In this document: one piece after another, positions 55,993-64,000 of the stretch | How positions within the stretch are numbered: position 1 is the first letter of the stretch | Layout of the letters: each line of letters begins with the position of its first letter | Assembly (NCBI GenBank): GCA_039566865.1 | Contig: CM076948.1 | Coordinates: 12,659,001 to 12,723,000, forward strand | Direction: 5' to 3' | DNA from: Aurelia coerulea | Lineage: Eukaryota; Cnidaria; Scyphozoa; Semaeostomeae; Ulmaridae | Length of the DNA: 64,000 nt | Program-made: the position numbers and the translations under genes | The notes under the pieces: model-generated | What the model was told of the DNA's origin: nothing | The model's database searches: none | What the model saw: the letters and a program-made list of their open reading frames with translations, nothing else

Positions 55993-56738
55993 GATAAGGC
56001 TCAAATCCTTACTGGTTGTCAGAGCATGCGGAAATCATCCAATTTCATGCTTGTCAGCCAATGAGATCACCGCTTTCTAGCCCCTGGAGACAAAATCGGT
56101 CGTTTGAGGTAAATTTTCTGGTACCCTCACTAAAACTGAAATGGATGCTAAAATACTTCAGTTATTTGCAATTTTTTTTAATAAATCAGTTGTGGGGATG
56201 TCCGTCCAGAGTTGTTTACATGTTTAGGCACACAGCTCGTTTGGGGCCGGAGCTGCGTTCATTTTCCGGTCGAAGAATATTGACCTTCGTTGAAATATCT
56301 ATAGAAATCGCTAAAAATGAGATATACAGATAAGAATTTCAGCGATTACGCATACTGACCTGAGCAATAACCCAAACTCCCTCACTGCTATCATATCTCA
56401 AAATTTGAGGCAATTTCTAATGATTTCTTGCAAAGATATCATTTGGGCCTAAGCTTTTTCTCGCTTAAAACTCATTCCATTGCACTTAAAAAGTTATGGT
56501 AAAATTCTAGAGCTGAATAATGCACTTACCCATGACTCAGGCACCAGTTTGACTTCGTTTGCCTTTTTTACATTAGCAAATTTTTATAAGAAACGACCAG
56601 TTGTGGGTGAATTGCAAAAACTTTCGTCGGTCTCTCCGCTTCAAACAACAAACAGTGAACTTTGTATCATAAAAGTCTTGCATCACAAAACATTCCTATA
56701 GAACGATTCCATGCGCCTTAGCGAGGCACTCGTGAATT
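55993..56738 (+). repeat. Left terminal inverted repeat
   Basis: It pairs with 61,849-62,614 in reverse complement, from GATAAGGCTCAAATCC at the outer end to GAGGCACTCGTGAATT at the inner end. The arms are clearly homologous throughout but have scattered substitutions. There is one larger length difference: about 21 bp present only in the right arm near the matching 56,620 position. The arm holds a 73-codon frame (56,480-56,701) that is also open in the right arm. Confidence 0.9.
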
Positions 56739-56739
56739 G

Positions 56740-56888
56740 TTTTCACGCATTTGGTTCAATCAGTCAATGCAAACAAACAAAAGAGCAAAATCGGGTATCT
56801 TTTTTAGCGAACCCAAAACAACGTTTTGTTCTTTTTATGTTTTTGCATTGATTGAAATAAGAGCGAAAAGAACGAAATGCGTGAATAC
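56740..56888. repeat. Short imperfect hairpin segment
   Basis: TTCACGCATTTGGTTC near the left end is mirrored by GAACGAAATGCGTGAA near the right end. Inside these, TCAATGCAAA on the left is mirrored by TTTGCATTGA on the right. The pairing is interrupted by an indel. It sits between the left terminal repeat and the first internal unit and is absent beside the right terminal repeat. It could be a small inserted MITE, but no clear target duplication was found. Confidence 0.5.
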
Positions 56889-57267
56889 AAATAGGGATTA
56901 AAATGCAATTTTACATCACAGTTAATTCGGGCAAAGAGGTCGTGTGTCATGGCTTCTCTAAAAGGAAGGGTATCGGTTATTGTACCCCTGTGTACCTGCA
57001 TGAAAACACCCCCTGCCGTGCTTGGTGCCTTAGAATGTTATTTGGAAAATACTGAGTGATCAAAGCCCCTGTGGCCTTGCAAAACGAGGTTCAATATTGT
57101 TCAGGGAATTTCCGATTGTTCCCTGGATGCGTACGTGCGTCTTAACATGCGTCTTAAACTTATATAAAGGCATTTGCAAATTAGCATTGTTCTCACACTT
57201 TGATTTCAACATTGAGAATGCAAACATCTCTGGTTATCATCGATAGGCTGGTGGCTGATTTTCGCTT
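56889..57267 (+). repeat. 379-bp direct repeat, copy 1 (R1)
   Basis: Runs from AAATAGGGATTAAAATGC to GCTGATTTTCGCTT and, read line by line, matches 61,139-61,517 with no difference found. Perfect identity over 379 bp, beside inverted arms that have drifted, points to a recent duplication or conversion. It contains a TATA box and the start of a short frame. It forms the left end of the 4,252-bp internal unit (56,889-61,140). Confidence 0.9.
57161..57168 (+). promoter_or_regulatory. TATA box candidate in R1
   Basis: TATATAAA lies 57 bases before the ATG at 57,218, in the 379-bp repeat. With a start site about 25-30 bases downstream (near TTAGCATTGTTCTC), the leader would be about 25 bases. Motif-only evidence. 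Confidence 0.35.
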
Positions 57268-57322
57268 GTCTTCTGACAAGCGGGGTGAGATCTACTTCGA
57301 TTCATCATTTAGTTACAATTAA
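57218..57322 (+). CDS. Short 34-codon frame downstream of the TATA motif (doubtful)
   Basis: Starts at ATG in R1 with MQTSLVIIDRLVADFR, the same first 16 residues as the 70-codon frame in R2 at 61,468, then diverges where R1 ends and stops soon after. The bases around 57,282 (GGGGTGAGA) resemble a 5' splice site, so this could be a first exon rather than a complete frame. No protein family is recognised. It may well be untranslated. Confidence 0.2.
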   Translation: MQTSLVIIDRLVADFRLSSDKRGEIYFDSSFSYN

Positions 57323-58972
57323 TTCTTTCTTAGTTGAGAACAGTGAGAGCGGCAACGGCAGAATAGGATGTTTAGCGGGCACGGGTGAATATGATATAAA
57401 ACTTTTAATTTGTTCCTTTGGCAAGGCCACCTTAGGCCAGCAAGGCCTAAGCTTTATTTTTTGCACGAGGAGAGGAATGAAGGGCTAGAATTCATTCAGA
57501 AAGTATTTGGACTTTGAGCATCTCCTTGTGCTGTTGGCCAAGTGCCTATTGCTAGAATCGAATTTGTCTTTGTATCCGGATCTCTGTTATTTGAGTTGTA
57601 AATCAGAATCTTTTCATCATTTCTTCATATCGGCATGCAAGTAAGTGGCTGCTCAAGCACGTTTATATTATTCGGAAATTTAATTCATATGGTGCCATCT
57701 TCAATGTTTCTTTCTTTTCTCTGGTCATACATTTGTTTTGTTTTGTTTTGTTTTTGTTTTTTCGTCTTAGCAACTTGACATACAGTTTACGGATATATTA
57801 CTCGGGTTATTGGATATTTACAACTAGTTTTGGTTATTTTTGGGTTATATGCTTGAAAACTCCTTGGACTCACCCCTCCCCTCGTATGTGTATGTGCTGT
57901 GTGCCCCTCGGGGGTTTATTTGCAGGGGGTATGGCTTGAGAGATGAAAAGGGTTCTCTTGTATCAGAGAATCTAGTTCCCAGTCTTAGTTTGTTCATTCG
58001 AATTGGGATGGTGGACCATTTTGAATATAGGTAGCCCCAACTATGATTTCGGTTGCCCCTTTGTTTTTGCAAATTGATCGTTGTTTTTTTCTTATGTTCG
58101 TCTCAAAATCGAATCTTTTCTGTTTTAAAAAGGAAGCTTAGTGTGACAGAAGCTTTTCTTAGCCAGAATTTAAGCAGTTTGGCAACATGCCATGAATATG
58201 AAAGACAAATATCTCTGGTGTTGGTTTTTCGACGTTATTTTGATGATTGCCTTTCAGGTGAACTATCTTCAGTCCGAATCCTTCGTGCTGGTGTAATTTG
58301 TCGAAATCATACAAAAAATACAACCAAAAGTCAGAGCGGGTTTCAGTTTGAAGGGAACTTGCTTTTTCTGTTTTGTTCTTTGGGCAAATGCAGAGGGTGG
58401 TAACTGCTGTCTTTATTCTTATAATTTGCAACACTGTTTTCAAGTTGTTGAGCAGTGTGGAAACAGTATTTGTACTTGTTTTTTATTTCAAGTACTTGGA
58501 AAAGGAAGTTTGGAGGCTGTGGAATACTATCAAAAGTAATTGAAATGGTCAGAGAATGTCTTAGCAGTTCCTCTTTTAGAGAAACAAACATGGTCGAGCG
58601 TGGTGAACTCTTTAGAGGTGCATCTAAAATGAAACAATAACAAAGATTCCGGGTATTAGCTAGTATAATGACGGTGACAGAGTCGGTATTGGTTGAGGGT
58701 CATTTGGTGCAAGTGGATAGGTTTTATTTTCGTAACTGGCAAATGGCGAGGAATAGCTTTTGTAATGATATTTCAGCAAGAAAACTGGGCTATAGAAAAA
58801 CGGGGTGAAATAAGTATAATAACAGAGACAAAAGAAAAAGAAATATCACAATCTTAACAACACTGTAGTGTTTTTTGGAAAACTTATTCGTGGATTTTTT
58901 AGGCCTGCAAAGTTGTGTTATGAGATATCCAGGGATTCGAGATCTTATGAGAAATCTGTTTTAAAAGGCTAA
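57323..58972. other. Interior of composite element, nothing recognised
   Basis: T-rich, moderately complex sequence. Several overlapping frames of 60-116 codons on both strands (between 57.7 and 58.6 kb) overlap one another and show no family feature, so they are treated as chance. A (TTTTG)n tract lies at about 57,732-57,765. Confidence 0.6.
57732..57765 (+). repeat. (TTTTG)n simple repeat
   Basis: An uninterrupted run of TTTTG pentamers that continues into a looser T-rich tract ending TTTTTTCG. It marks nothing else by itself. Confidence 0.8.
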
Positions 58973-59460
58973 GCTGCCCTACTGGATGAGAAAGGAACAA
59001 CCAAAATCTACAACACGCTACCAGTCATCTTATACAGGCAGAATGAGCAATTTGGTCAGGAGCATCAACTACTAAATTTAAAAATTTTTCAAAATCACAT
59101 CATCAGATTTATGATTGGCCGCAAGCTGCAAGATCATGTCACGAGAGAAAGTCTACGATCCCAAACGGAACTAAAACCTGTATCAGCTGTTATCAAAGTT
59201 AAAATGTTTTTTGGCCTTATAAAACGGTCATCAATGGGACTACCTAGATCGGTCTTAGGAGGCTCCGCCAATGGTTCAAGGAACCGGGAGGAACACCGAA
59301 CGTCGCTGGATCGACGACATCAAGACCTGGATTGGGTCGTATTTGTTTAAAACGGAAAAAACGGAATACATGTATCGCACTCATGTGAGTACTGTAGTCA
59401 TGGACTATACAGATGCGCAATAAGGGTAGCACGTGAAATACACATGAATGAAGGTCTGGT
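58973..59460 (+). pseudogene. Decayed LINE reverse-transcriptase C-terminal fragment
   Basis: The frame opens after a stop at 58,970 and reads through TTKIYNTLPVILYRQ, then FQNHIIRFMIGRKLQDHVTR, then ELKPVSAVIKVKMFFGLIKR. This resembles the region after the catalytic domain of non-LTR retrotransposon reverse transcriptases, with the usual order of VLLYG-like, F-N-LR-I-G, D-HVTNEELR, LKPV-IK-KM-FGHLKR. The closing RRWIDDIKTWIG motif (about 59,289-59,335) is in a different frame, so there is a frameshift between about 59,260 and 59,289. The catalytic domain with its YADD motif and the endonuclease are absent. It is a 5'-truncated, inactive relic inside the composite element. The family match is by recall of motif order, not by search; the exact LINE clade is not determined. 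Confidence 0.7.
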
Positions 59461-59941
59461 GCACAGTATCTCCTGTAACGATTCAAGGAATTAGTACTAA
59501 TTTACTGCGGGTGCAGAGTCAACTGGTGAACCCCATTGGTCTCATGCAGGGTCAACTGTCGAGCCCTATACGTCTGTTGGAAGGGTCATCAATGGGACAA
59601 CCTAGATCGCTCTTAAAATGCTCCGCCAATGGTGCAAGGAATCGAGAGGAACACCGGAACGTCACTGGATTGATGACATCAAGACCTGGATTGGGTCTTA
59701 TTTATATAAATGGAGAAAACGGAATACAAGTATCGCACTCATGTGAGTACTGTAGTCATGGACTATACAGATGCGCAATAAGGGTAACACATGAAATACA
59801 CATGAATGAAGGTCTGGTGCACAGTATCTCCTGTAACGATTCAAGGAATTAGTACTAATTTACTGCGGGTGCAGAGTCAACTGGTGAACCCCATTGGTCG
59901 CATGCAGGGTCAACTGTCGAGCCCTGTACGTCTGTTGAAGG
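59226..59941 (+). repeat. Tandem duplication of the LINE 3' end, ~358-bp unit
   Basis: Copy 1 is 59,226-59,583 and copy 2 is 59,584-59,941. Both begin GGTCATCAATGGGAC and share the WIDDIKTWIG coding segment, a stretch ending ACTATACAGATGCGCAATAA and a tail with GGGTGCAGAGTCAACTGG. They differ by scattered substitutions, and copy 2 has one extra G before the WIDDIK segment. The duplication is therefore older than the perfect R1/R2 repeat. Its right end contains GGGTCAACTGTCGAGCCCT, a likely relative of the minisatellite unit that follows. Confidence 0.85.
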
Positions 59942-60084
59942 ATCAATTGTCAGTGTCACAATCAATTTGTTAAAGATTAATTTCGACGGACATTAATTAA
60001 CTATGAGTTAACTGTAGGAACCTCATGTCAGATAAGGGGTCAACTGTTGGGCCCTTGTGTGAAGGGTCAGCTGTCAGATCAGGG

Positions 60085-60570
60085 GTCATGGGTCACCTGT
60101 CTGACCCTGTAAGAAGGTATGGGTCACCTGTCGGACCCGGATAGAAGGTATGGGTCACCTGTCGGATCCGGAAGAAGGTATGGGTCGCCTGTCGGACCCG
60201 GAAGAAGGTATGGGTCACCTGTCGGACCCTGTAAGAAGGTATGGGTCACCTGTCGGACCCGGATAGAAGGTATGGGTCACCTGTCGGACCCGGAAAAAAG
60301 GTATGGGTCACCTGTCAGACCCGGAAAGAAGGTATGGGACGCCTGTTGGACCCGGAAAAAAGGTAGGGGTCACCTGTCAGACCCTGTAAGAAGGCATGGC
60401 ATGGGTCACCTGTCGGACCCAGAAGAAGGTATGGGTCGCCTGTCGGATCCGGAAGAAGGTTGGGTCGCCTGTCGGACCTGAAGAATGTATGGGTCGCCTG
60501 TCGGACCCGGTAAGAAGGTATGGGTCACCTGTCGGACCCGGTAAGAAGGTATGGGTCACCTGTCGGACCC
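60085..60570 (+). repeat. Minisatellite, 30/31-bp unit, about 16 copies
   Basis: The unit is approximately GGGTCACCTGTCGGACCCGG followed by AAGAAGGTAT. Unit starts occur at 60,121, 60,152, 60,182, 60,212, 60,243, 60,274, 60,305, 60,336 and 60,367, so the length alternates between 30 and 31 bases. Because many units are 31 bases the reading frame rotates, and the apparent repetitive peptides (GSPVGPGRRY-like) are not evidence of coding. It is rich in G and C compared with the rest of the window. Confidence 0.95.
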
Positions 60571-60623
60571 AATTCATGTCAGTCGATTGTGTATTGTGAA
60601 GTGCCAATATATTGTCGTTAATT

Positions 60624-60663
60624 GTTTGTTGTTGTTGTCTGTTTGTTGTCTGTTTGTTGTCGG
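60624..60663 (+). repeat. TTG-rich simple repeat
   Basis: A run of TTG trinucleotides and TTGTCTGTTTG blocks directly downstream of the minisatellite. Confidence 0.75.
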
Positions 60664-60913
60664 CATCAGTAAATTGGTTTGTAAATTCGAATTCAACAAT
60701 GGCAGTGTCGGTGCCATTGTCCATAATGCCCTGTGAAATGCTTGAGATATGCAAAAATCTTTCGGCTTTGTCAATATATGTCTGTTTTATCATGGCAAAT
60801 CGTAAACAAGGCGGGACCCATAGCGTTTCCAGGTAGTGGTGTTTCTCTCATTCTTCGTCGGTTTCTTGGCATTGTTGTTGTTGGGGGTTGGGGGAACACG
60901 TTGTGTTCTGTGG

Positions 60914-61140
60914 TGGAAAAAATATGGCTTATTTCTTGTAACCCCCAACTGGCAAAATTTAGGGGGTTGAGCTGAGTGCAAATTTGGCCAATGCACTAAC
61001 AGCCCAAACTTAGGCCCCGATGATGAGAGAATGAGAGAACACCACTGTTGGTTATCGTTGGGAAAAAGCAAATCACTTTATGTTTGAAAGTGTGCTTAGA
61101 AGCTCTGAGGGGCCTATTATTCTCTGATCCCAAGAATTAA
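60914..61140 (+). repeat. ~227-bp direct repeat, copy A
   Basis: From TGGAAAAAATATGGC to CCAAGAATTAA; matches 61,623-61,850 with two differences noticed (one A fewer in the A-run, TATTATT versus TATCATT). It forms the right end of the 4,252-bp unit and abuts R2 directly. Confidence 0.9.
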
Positions 61141-61517
61141 ATAGGGATTAAAATGCAATTTTACATCACAGTTAATTCGGGCAAAGAGGTCGTGTGTCAT
61201 GGCTTCTCTAAAAGGAAGGGTATCGGTTATTGTACCCCTGTGTACCTGCATGAAAACACCCCCTGCCGTGCTTGGTGCCTTAGAATGTTATTTGGAAAAT
61301 ACTGAGTGATCAAAGCCCCTGTGGCCTTGCAAAACGAGGTTCAATATTGTTCAGGGAATTTCCGATTGTTCCCTGGATGCGTACGTGCGTCTTAACATGC
61401 GTCTTAAACTTATATAAAGGCATTTGCAAATTAGCATTGTTCTCACACTTTGATTTCAACATTGAGAATGCAAACATCTCTGGTTATCATCGATAGGCTG
61501 GTGGCTGATTTTCGCTT
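61139..61517 (+). repeat. 379-bp direct repeat, copy 2 (R2)
   Basis: Second copy of 56,889-57,267, with no mismatch found by eye. It abuts copy A on the left; here the repeat is followed by a different sequence (TCCCACCCACCC) than in R1. Together with the 105-bp spacer and copy B it makes a 712-bp unit. Confidence 0.9.
61411..61418 (+). promoter_or_regulatory. TATA box candidate in R2
   Basis: Same TATATAAA motif as in R1, 57 bases before the ATG at 61,468. Being in an exact duplicate it is not independent evidence for promoter function. Confidence 0.35.
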
Positions 61518-61680
61518 TCCCACCCACCCTCCTCTATTTCTGTTTAATCTTTTCATGCTGATGTTCCGTTGTCTCTTTCGGAGGCACGGTTCATTGGCAT
61601 GGACATTTAGTGCATTGGTTTGTGGAAAAAAATATGGCTTATTTCTTGTAACCCCCAACTGGCAAAATTTAGGGGGTTGA
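61468..61680 (+). CDS. 70-codon frame spanning R2, the unique spacer and copy B (doubtful)
   Basis: The ATG follows the TATA motif at a plausible distance; an in-frame ATG also lies upstream at 61,450. The frame begins MQTSLVIIDRLVADFR, passes through a hydrophobic stretch in the spacer (PPLFLFNLFMLMF), and ends in copy B with NWQNLGG and TGA. The hydrophobic segment could be a single membrane helix, but no family is recognised. The frame staying open across two repeat boundaries is mildly suggestive; at this length chance is a fair explanation. Confidence 0.25.
   Translation: MQTSLVIIDRLVADFRFPTHPPLFLFNLFMLMFRCLFRRHGSLAWTFSALVCGKKYGLFLVTPNWQNLGG
61518..61622 (+). other. 105-bp spacer unique to the short unit
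   Basis: Lies between R2 and copy B in the 712-bp unit. The equivalent place in the long unit holds about 3.65 kb (57,268-60,913). I could not find this 105-bp sequence inside the long unit, so the short unit is not a simple deletion derivative of the long one as it stands. Confidence 0.7.
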
Positions 61681-61850
61681 GCTGAGTGCAAATTTGGCCA
61701 ATGCACTAACAGCCCAAACTTAGGCCCCGATGATGAGAGAATGAGAGAACACCACTGTTGGTTATCGTTGGGAAAAAGCAAATCACTTTATGTTTGAAAG
61801 TGTGCTTAGAAGCTCTGAGGGGCCTATCATTCTCTGATCCCAAGAATTAA
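61623..61850 (+). repeat. ~228-bp direct repeat, copy B
   Basis: Second copy of 60,914-61,140. It ends at CAAGAATTAA and runs straight into the right terminal inverted repeat. Confidence 0.9.
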
Positions 61851-62614
61851 TTCACGAATGCCTCGCTAAAGCGCATGGAATCGTTCAAAAGGAATGTTTT
61901 GTGATGCAAGACTTTTATGATACAAAGTTCACTGTTTGTTGTTTGAAGCGGATGGACTGTGCAGATAAAAATATGGACCGTGGAAAGTTTTTGCAAATCA
62001 CCCACAACTGGTCGTTTCTTATAAAAATTTGCTAATGTAAAAAAGGCAAACGAAGTCAAACTGGTGCCTGAGTCATGGGTAAGTGCAGTATTCAGCTCTA
62101 GAATTTTACCATAACTTTTTAAGTGCAATGGAATGAGTTTTAAGCGAGAAAAAGCTTAGGCCCAAATGATGTCTCTACCAGAAATCGTTAGAAATTGCCT
62201 CCAATTTTGAGATATGATAGCAGTGAAAGAGTTTTGGTTATTGCTCAGGTCAGTATGCATAATCGCTGAAATTCTTATCTGTATATCTCATTTGTAGCGA
62301 TTTCTATAGATATTTCAACGAAGGTCAATATTCTTCGACCGGAAAATGAACGCAGCTCCGGCCCCAATCAAGCTGTGTGCCTAAACATGTAAACAACTCT
62401 GGACGAACATCCCCACAACTGATTTACTAAAAAAAATTGCAAATAACTGAAGTATTTTAGCATCCATTTCAGTTTTAGTGAGGGTACAAGAAAATTACCT
62501 CAAACGACCGATTTTGTCTCCAGGGGCTACAAAGCGGTGATCTCATTGGCTGACAAGCATGAAATTGGATGATTTCCGCATGCTCTGACAACCAGTAAGG
62601 ATTTGAGCCTTATC
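61849..62614 (-). repeat. Right terminal inverted repeat
   Basis: Reverse complement of 55,993-56,738, about 20 bp longer because of a segment reading GTGCAGATAAAAATATGG and neighbours that the left arm lacks. The 93-codon minus-strand frame at 61,847-62,128 begins with the same MHLKSYGKILEL as the 73-codon frame of the left arm; the extra segment keeps the frame. The shared frame may simply follow from homology of the arms. Confidence 0.9.
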
Positions 62615-62616
62615 TT

Positions 62617-62628
62617 CCCTTACTGCAG
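62617..62628 (+). repeat. 12-bp direct repeat, right target-site duplication candidate
   Basis: CCCTTACTGCAG, identical to 55,981-55,992 and in the same orientation, two bases outside the right arm's match to the left arm. Confidence 0.6.
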
Positions 62629-64000
62629 CCGTCAAACAAAGGGAATTCGCCAGTCAAATTGAGCCTAGAAGTCGTGCAAAATCGGATGACAGAAGTTTTC
62701 TCTCCAAAGCGAAGGAACACGTGAACCCAAGCATCCCCGCCCCAAGCAGATCCAGTCGCCACCCCCCCTCACACAGAGCCTGAAACAGCCATGTAAGCCA
62801 CAAAAGCCACTGCAGTTCCATTTGTCCTTTAAAACCAAGGTAACGTTCCTCCTTTATTTCAGTTGCCTCGTTGCCCATTGCCTCGTTGCTCATTATAGCA
62901 CTTTCCCGACGTTACGCCTAAAAGATTTATATCGAATTGATCACCTCTCTGTATTCATCAGCCAAATAAAAAAAAAAAACAATGTATAAGAGCCTGAACA
63001 TTTTTTATGTGGCGAGCAAGGAGACATAGATATGAGTTCTTGTATTGTATGGTGCATTCTTTATCCCTTTCTAGGCCCCCTCTTCTTGGCTCCTCGATTT
63101 TTTGCACACCTGGATTACCCTTGCTTGGCTAAGCCACATCAACAAATTTCAGGCGTGACATACTGTGTCTGCACTGTGAGGGTCCCAATAGCTTAGGCCT
63201 CACGAGTAGGCCTGCAACTCAAATGTCATGTGTCTGATCACTTTGTGGCATACAGCGTAAATCAAAGCTACAAGACGGGAACACCATCCCTCCCAGGGCA
63301 CCATTTTTTTTTCAAGGCAACTAATTCACCAGCAACCCCCTCTCTCTATTGCCAGTAACCCCCCTCTTATTTTTCAGGTAAAAAGTGCCTACCCCATTAT
63401 TGCGTCAATATTTAGTCGCCTGTTCTTTATCAATCACCAGATTCGTGTTTATCTGTGTTTTTATGAGGGTCATTGAAGCCCGGAATCTTTTCAAATATTG
63501 CAGATAATTGTCCGTCTTCGTCCATGCGGAGTGGTGCCACATTATTAGAAAACACATCATTAAATTTACTCCCATGGTGACCGAACTGTCTTCACCAAAG
63601 GGTTTCGATGCGCTCTCTCTGTGCAGTTTCCGTGTATTTCAAAACCTGGAATTTTCGGTTTTCATTTGTGTCTAGCTTCACTCACGGCTAAATTAAACCA
63701 TGACTATGATTTACGTAAGAGCACATCCGGCGATACATAATATGGTTTCATACCTCTCCAGCAAATACAAAATAGTTGAATACATTTATTTATTATTCAT
63801 TTAGTTATAATTATCATATTATCATTCGATATTCCTATTTATTACCTAAATGTTTCGATTTTATTACCATTTAATTTTTTTATTTAATTGTGTTGTTGGT
63901 CAGGGACCCGCCGTTGTTCTTCTGCGCCTTCCGCAAGAGCGTTTTACACAGTCATCCGGATACATACACCCCTATGGTTATGAAACACAACTGCAAGGTC
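62629..64000. other. Unique right flank, no convincing gene
   Basis: Mixed-composition sequence outside the composite element. Seen in it: an imperfect 15-bp duplication of GCCTCGTTGCCCATT near 62,865-62,893, an A-run at about 62,968, and a strongly AT-rich stretch at 63,775-63,890. The latter ends in a pyrimidine-leaning tract and CAG at 63,902, after which two frames stay open to the window edge. The 79-codon minus-strand frame at 62,654-62,893 is not recognised. No other feature supported. Confidence 0.6.

Larger units (their letters stand above)
55993..62616. mobile_element. Composite element with ~750-bp terminal inverted repeats
   Basis: A 6.6-kb block is bounded by long inverted repeats (55,993-56,738 and 61,849-62,614) and flanked by a 12-bp direct repeat. 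Its ends read GATAAGGCTC on the left and GAGCCTTATC on the right, with two extra T before the right flank. The interior is layered: an imperfect hairpin segment, two tandem units sharing both ends, a LINE fragment, a tandem duplication of that fragment and a minisatellite. No transposase, integrase or polymerase frame is visible, so it would be non-autonomous. Mutator-like or foldback-type elements are the nearest general match because of the long arms, but the 12-bp flank is longer than their usual duplication. An alternative is a segmental inverted duplication with a chance flank match. Confidence 0.65.

Noticed and set aside
57733..58640. Cluster of overlapping 61-116 codon frames on both strands
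   Set aside because: They overlap each other in conflicting frames and show no family feature or codon pattern I could support.
60119..60793. Repetitive peptides (GSPVGPGRRY-like) on both strands of the minisatellite
   Set aside because: Many units are 31 bases, so the frame shifts from unit to unit; the peptides are a by-product of tandem repetition.
60790..61781. Two minus-strand frames sharing MLFPNDNQQWCSLILSSSGP
   Set aside because: They are the antisense of repeats A and B; sharing follows from the duplication and no independent support exists.
56889..61850. LTR retrotransposon bounded by R1 and R2
   Set aside because: The repeats lack TG...CA ends, no gag, protease or integrase frame lies between, and the only RT fragment is of LINE type and truncated.
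62654..62893. 79-codon minus-strand frame in the right flank
   Set aside because: Not recognised; the start lies in a short duplicated stretch and no promoter or splice context was seen.

Overview
The window is non-coding eukaryotic repeat DNA, most likely from an animal: a long AT-rich satellite array, a short miniature DNA transposon, a decayed LINE fragment and a large inverted-repeat mobile element. Nothing in it supports a bacterial gene system. The species cannot be named from sequence alone. I found no tRNA, rRNA, CRISPR array or intact recognisable protein gene.

Layout. (1) 1-55,497 is one head-to-tail satellite array, all in the same orientation and open at the left edge of the window. 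Monomers come in two length classes, about 249 bp and about 218 bp, which differ by a swapped segment just after the CTGCAG site. Roughly 220 monomers are present. From 1 to about 49.3 kb the monomers form higher-order repeats: a 1,709-bp tandem duplication, 1.4-2.0 kb blocks, a run of near-identical 249-bp monomers, and a 2.5-2.74 kb multimonomer unit between 30 and 49 kb. From 49.33 to 55.5 kb the monomers are more diverged and often truncated, as at the edge of an array. (2) 50,942-51,827 is an 886-bp foldback MITE with a TA target duplication, inserted in that edge zone. (3) 55,498-55,980 is unique, higher-GC sequence. (4) 55,993-62,616 is a ~6.6-kb composite element bounded by ~750-bp inverted repeats. 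A 12-bp direct repeat flanks it and looks like a target-site duplication. Inside are a 4.25-kb unit and a 0.71-kb unit in tandem that share both ends, a TATA-bearing 379-bp direct repeat, a broken LINE reverse-transcriptase 3' end that is itself tandemly duplicated, and a 30/31-bp minisatellite. (5) 62,629-64,000 is unique sequence with no convincing gene.

How the parts fit. The array could be centromeric or pericentromeric, but nothing seen here proves that. The edge shows what usually collects at satellite borders: diverged monomers, deletions and transposons. The most unusual object is the composite inverted-repeat element. It carries no visible transposase, so if it is mobile it must be moved by proteins encoded elsewhere.
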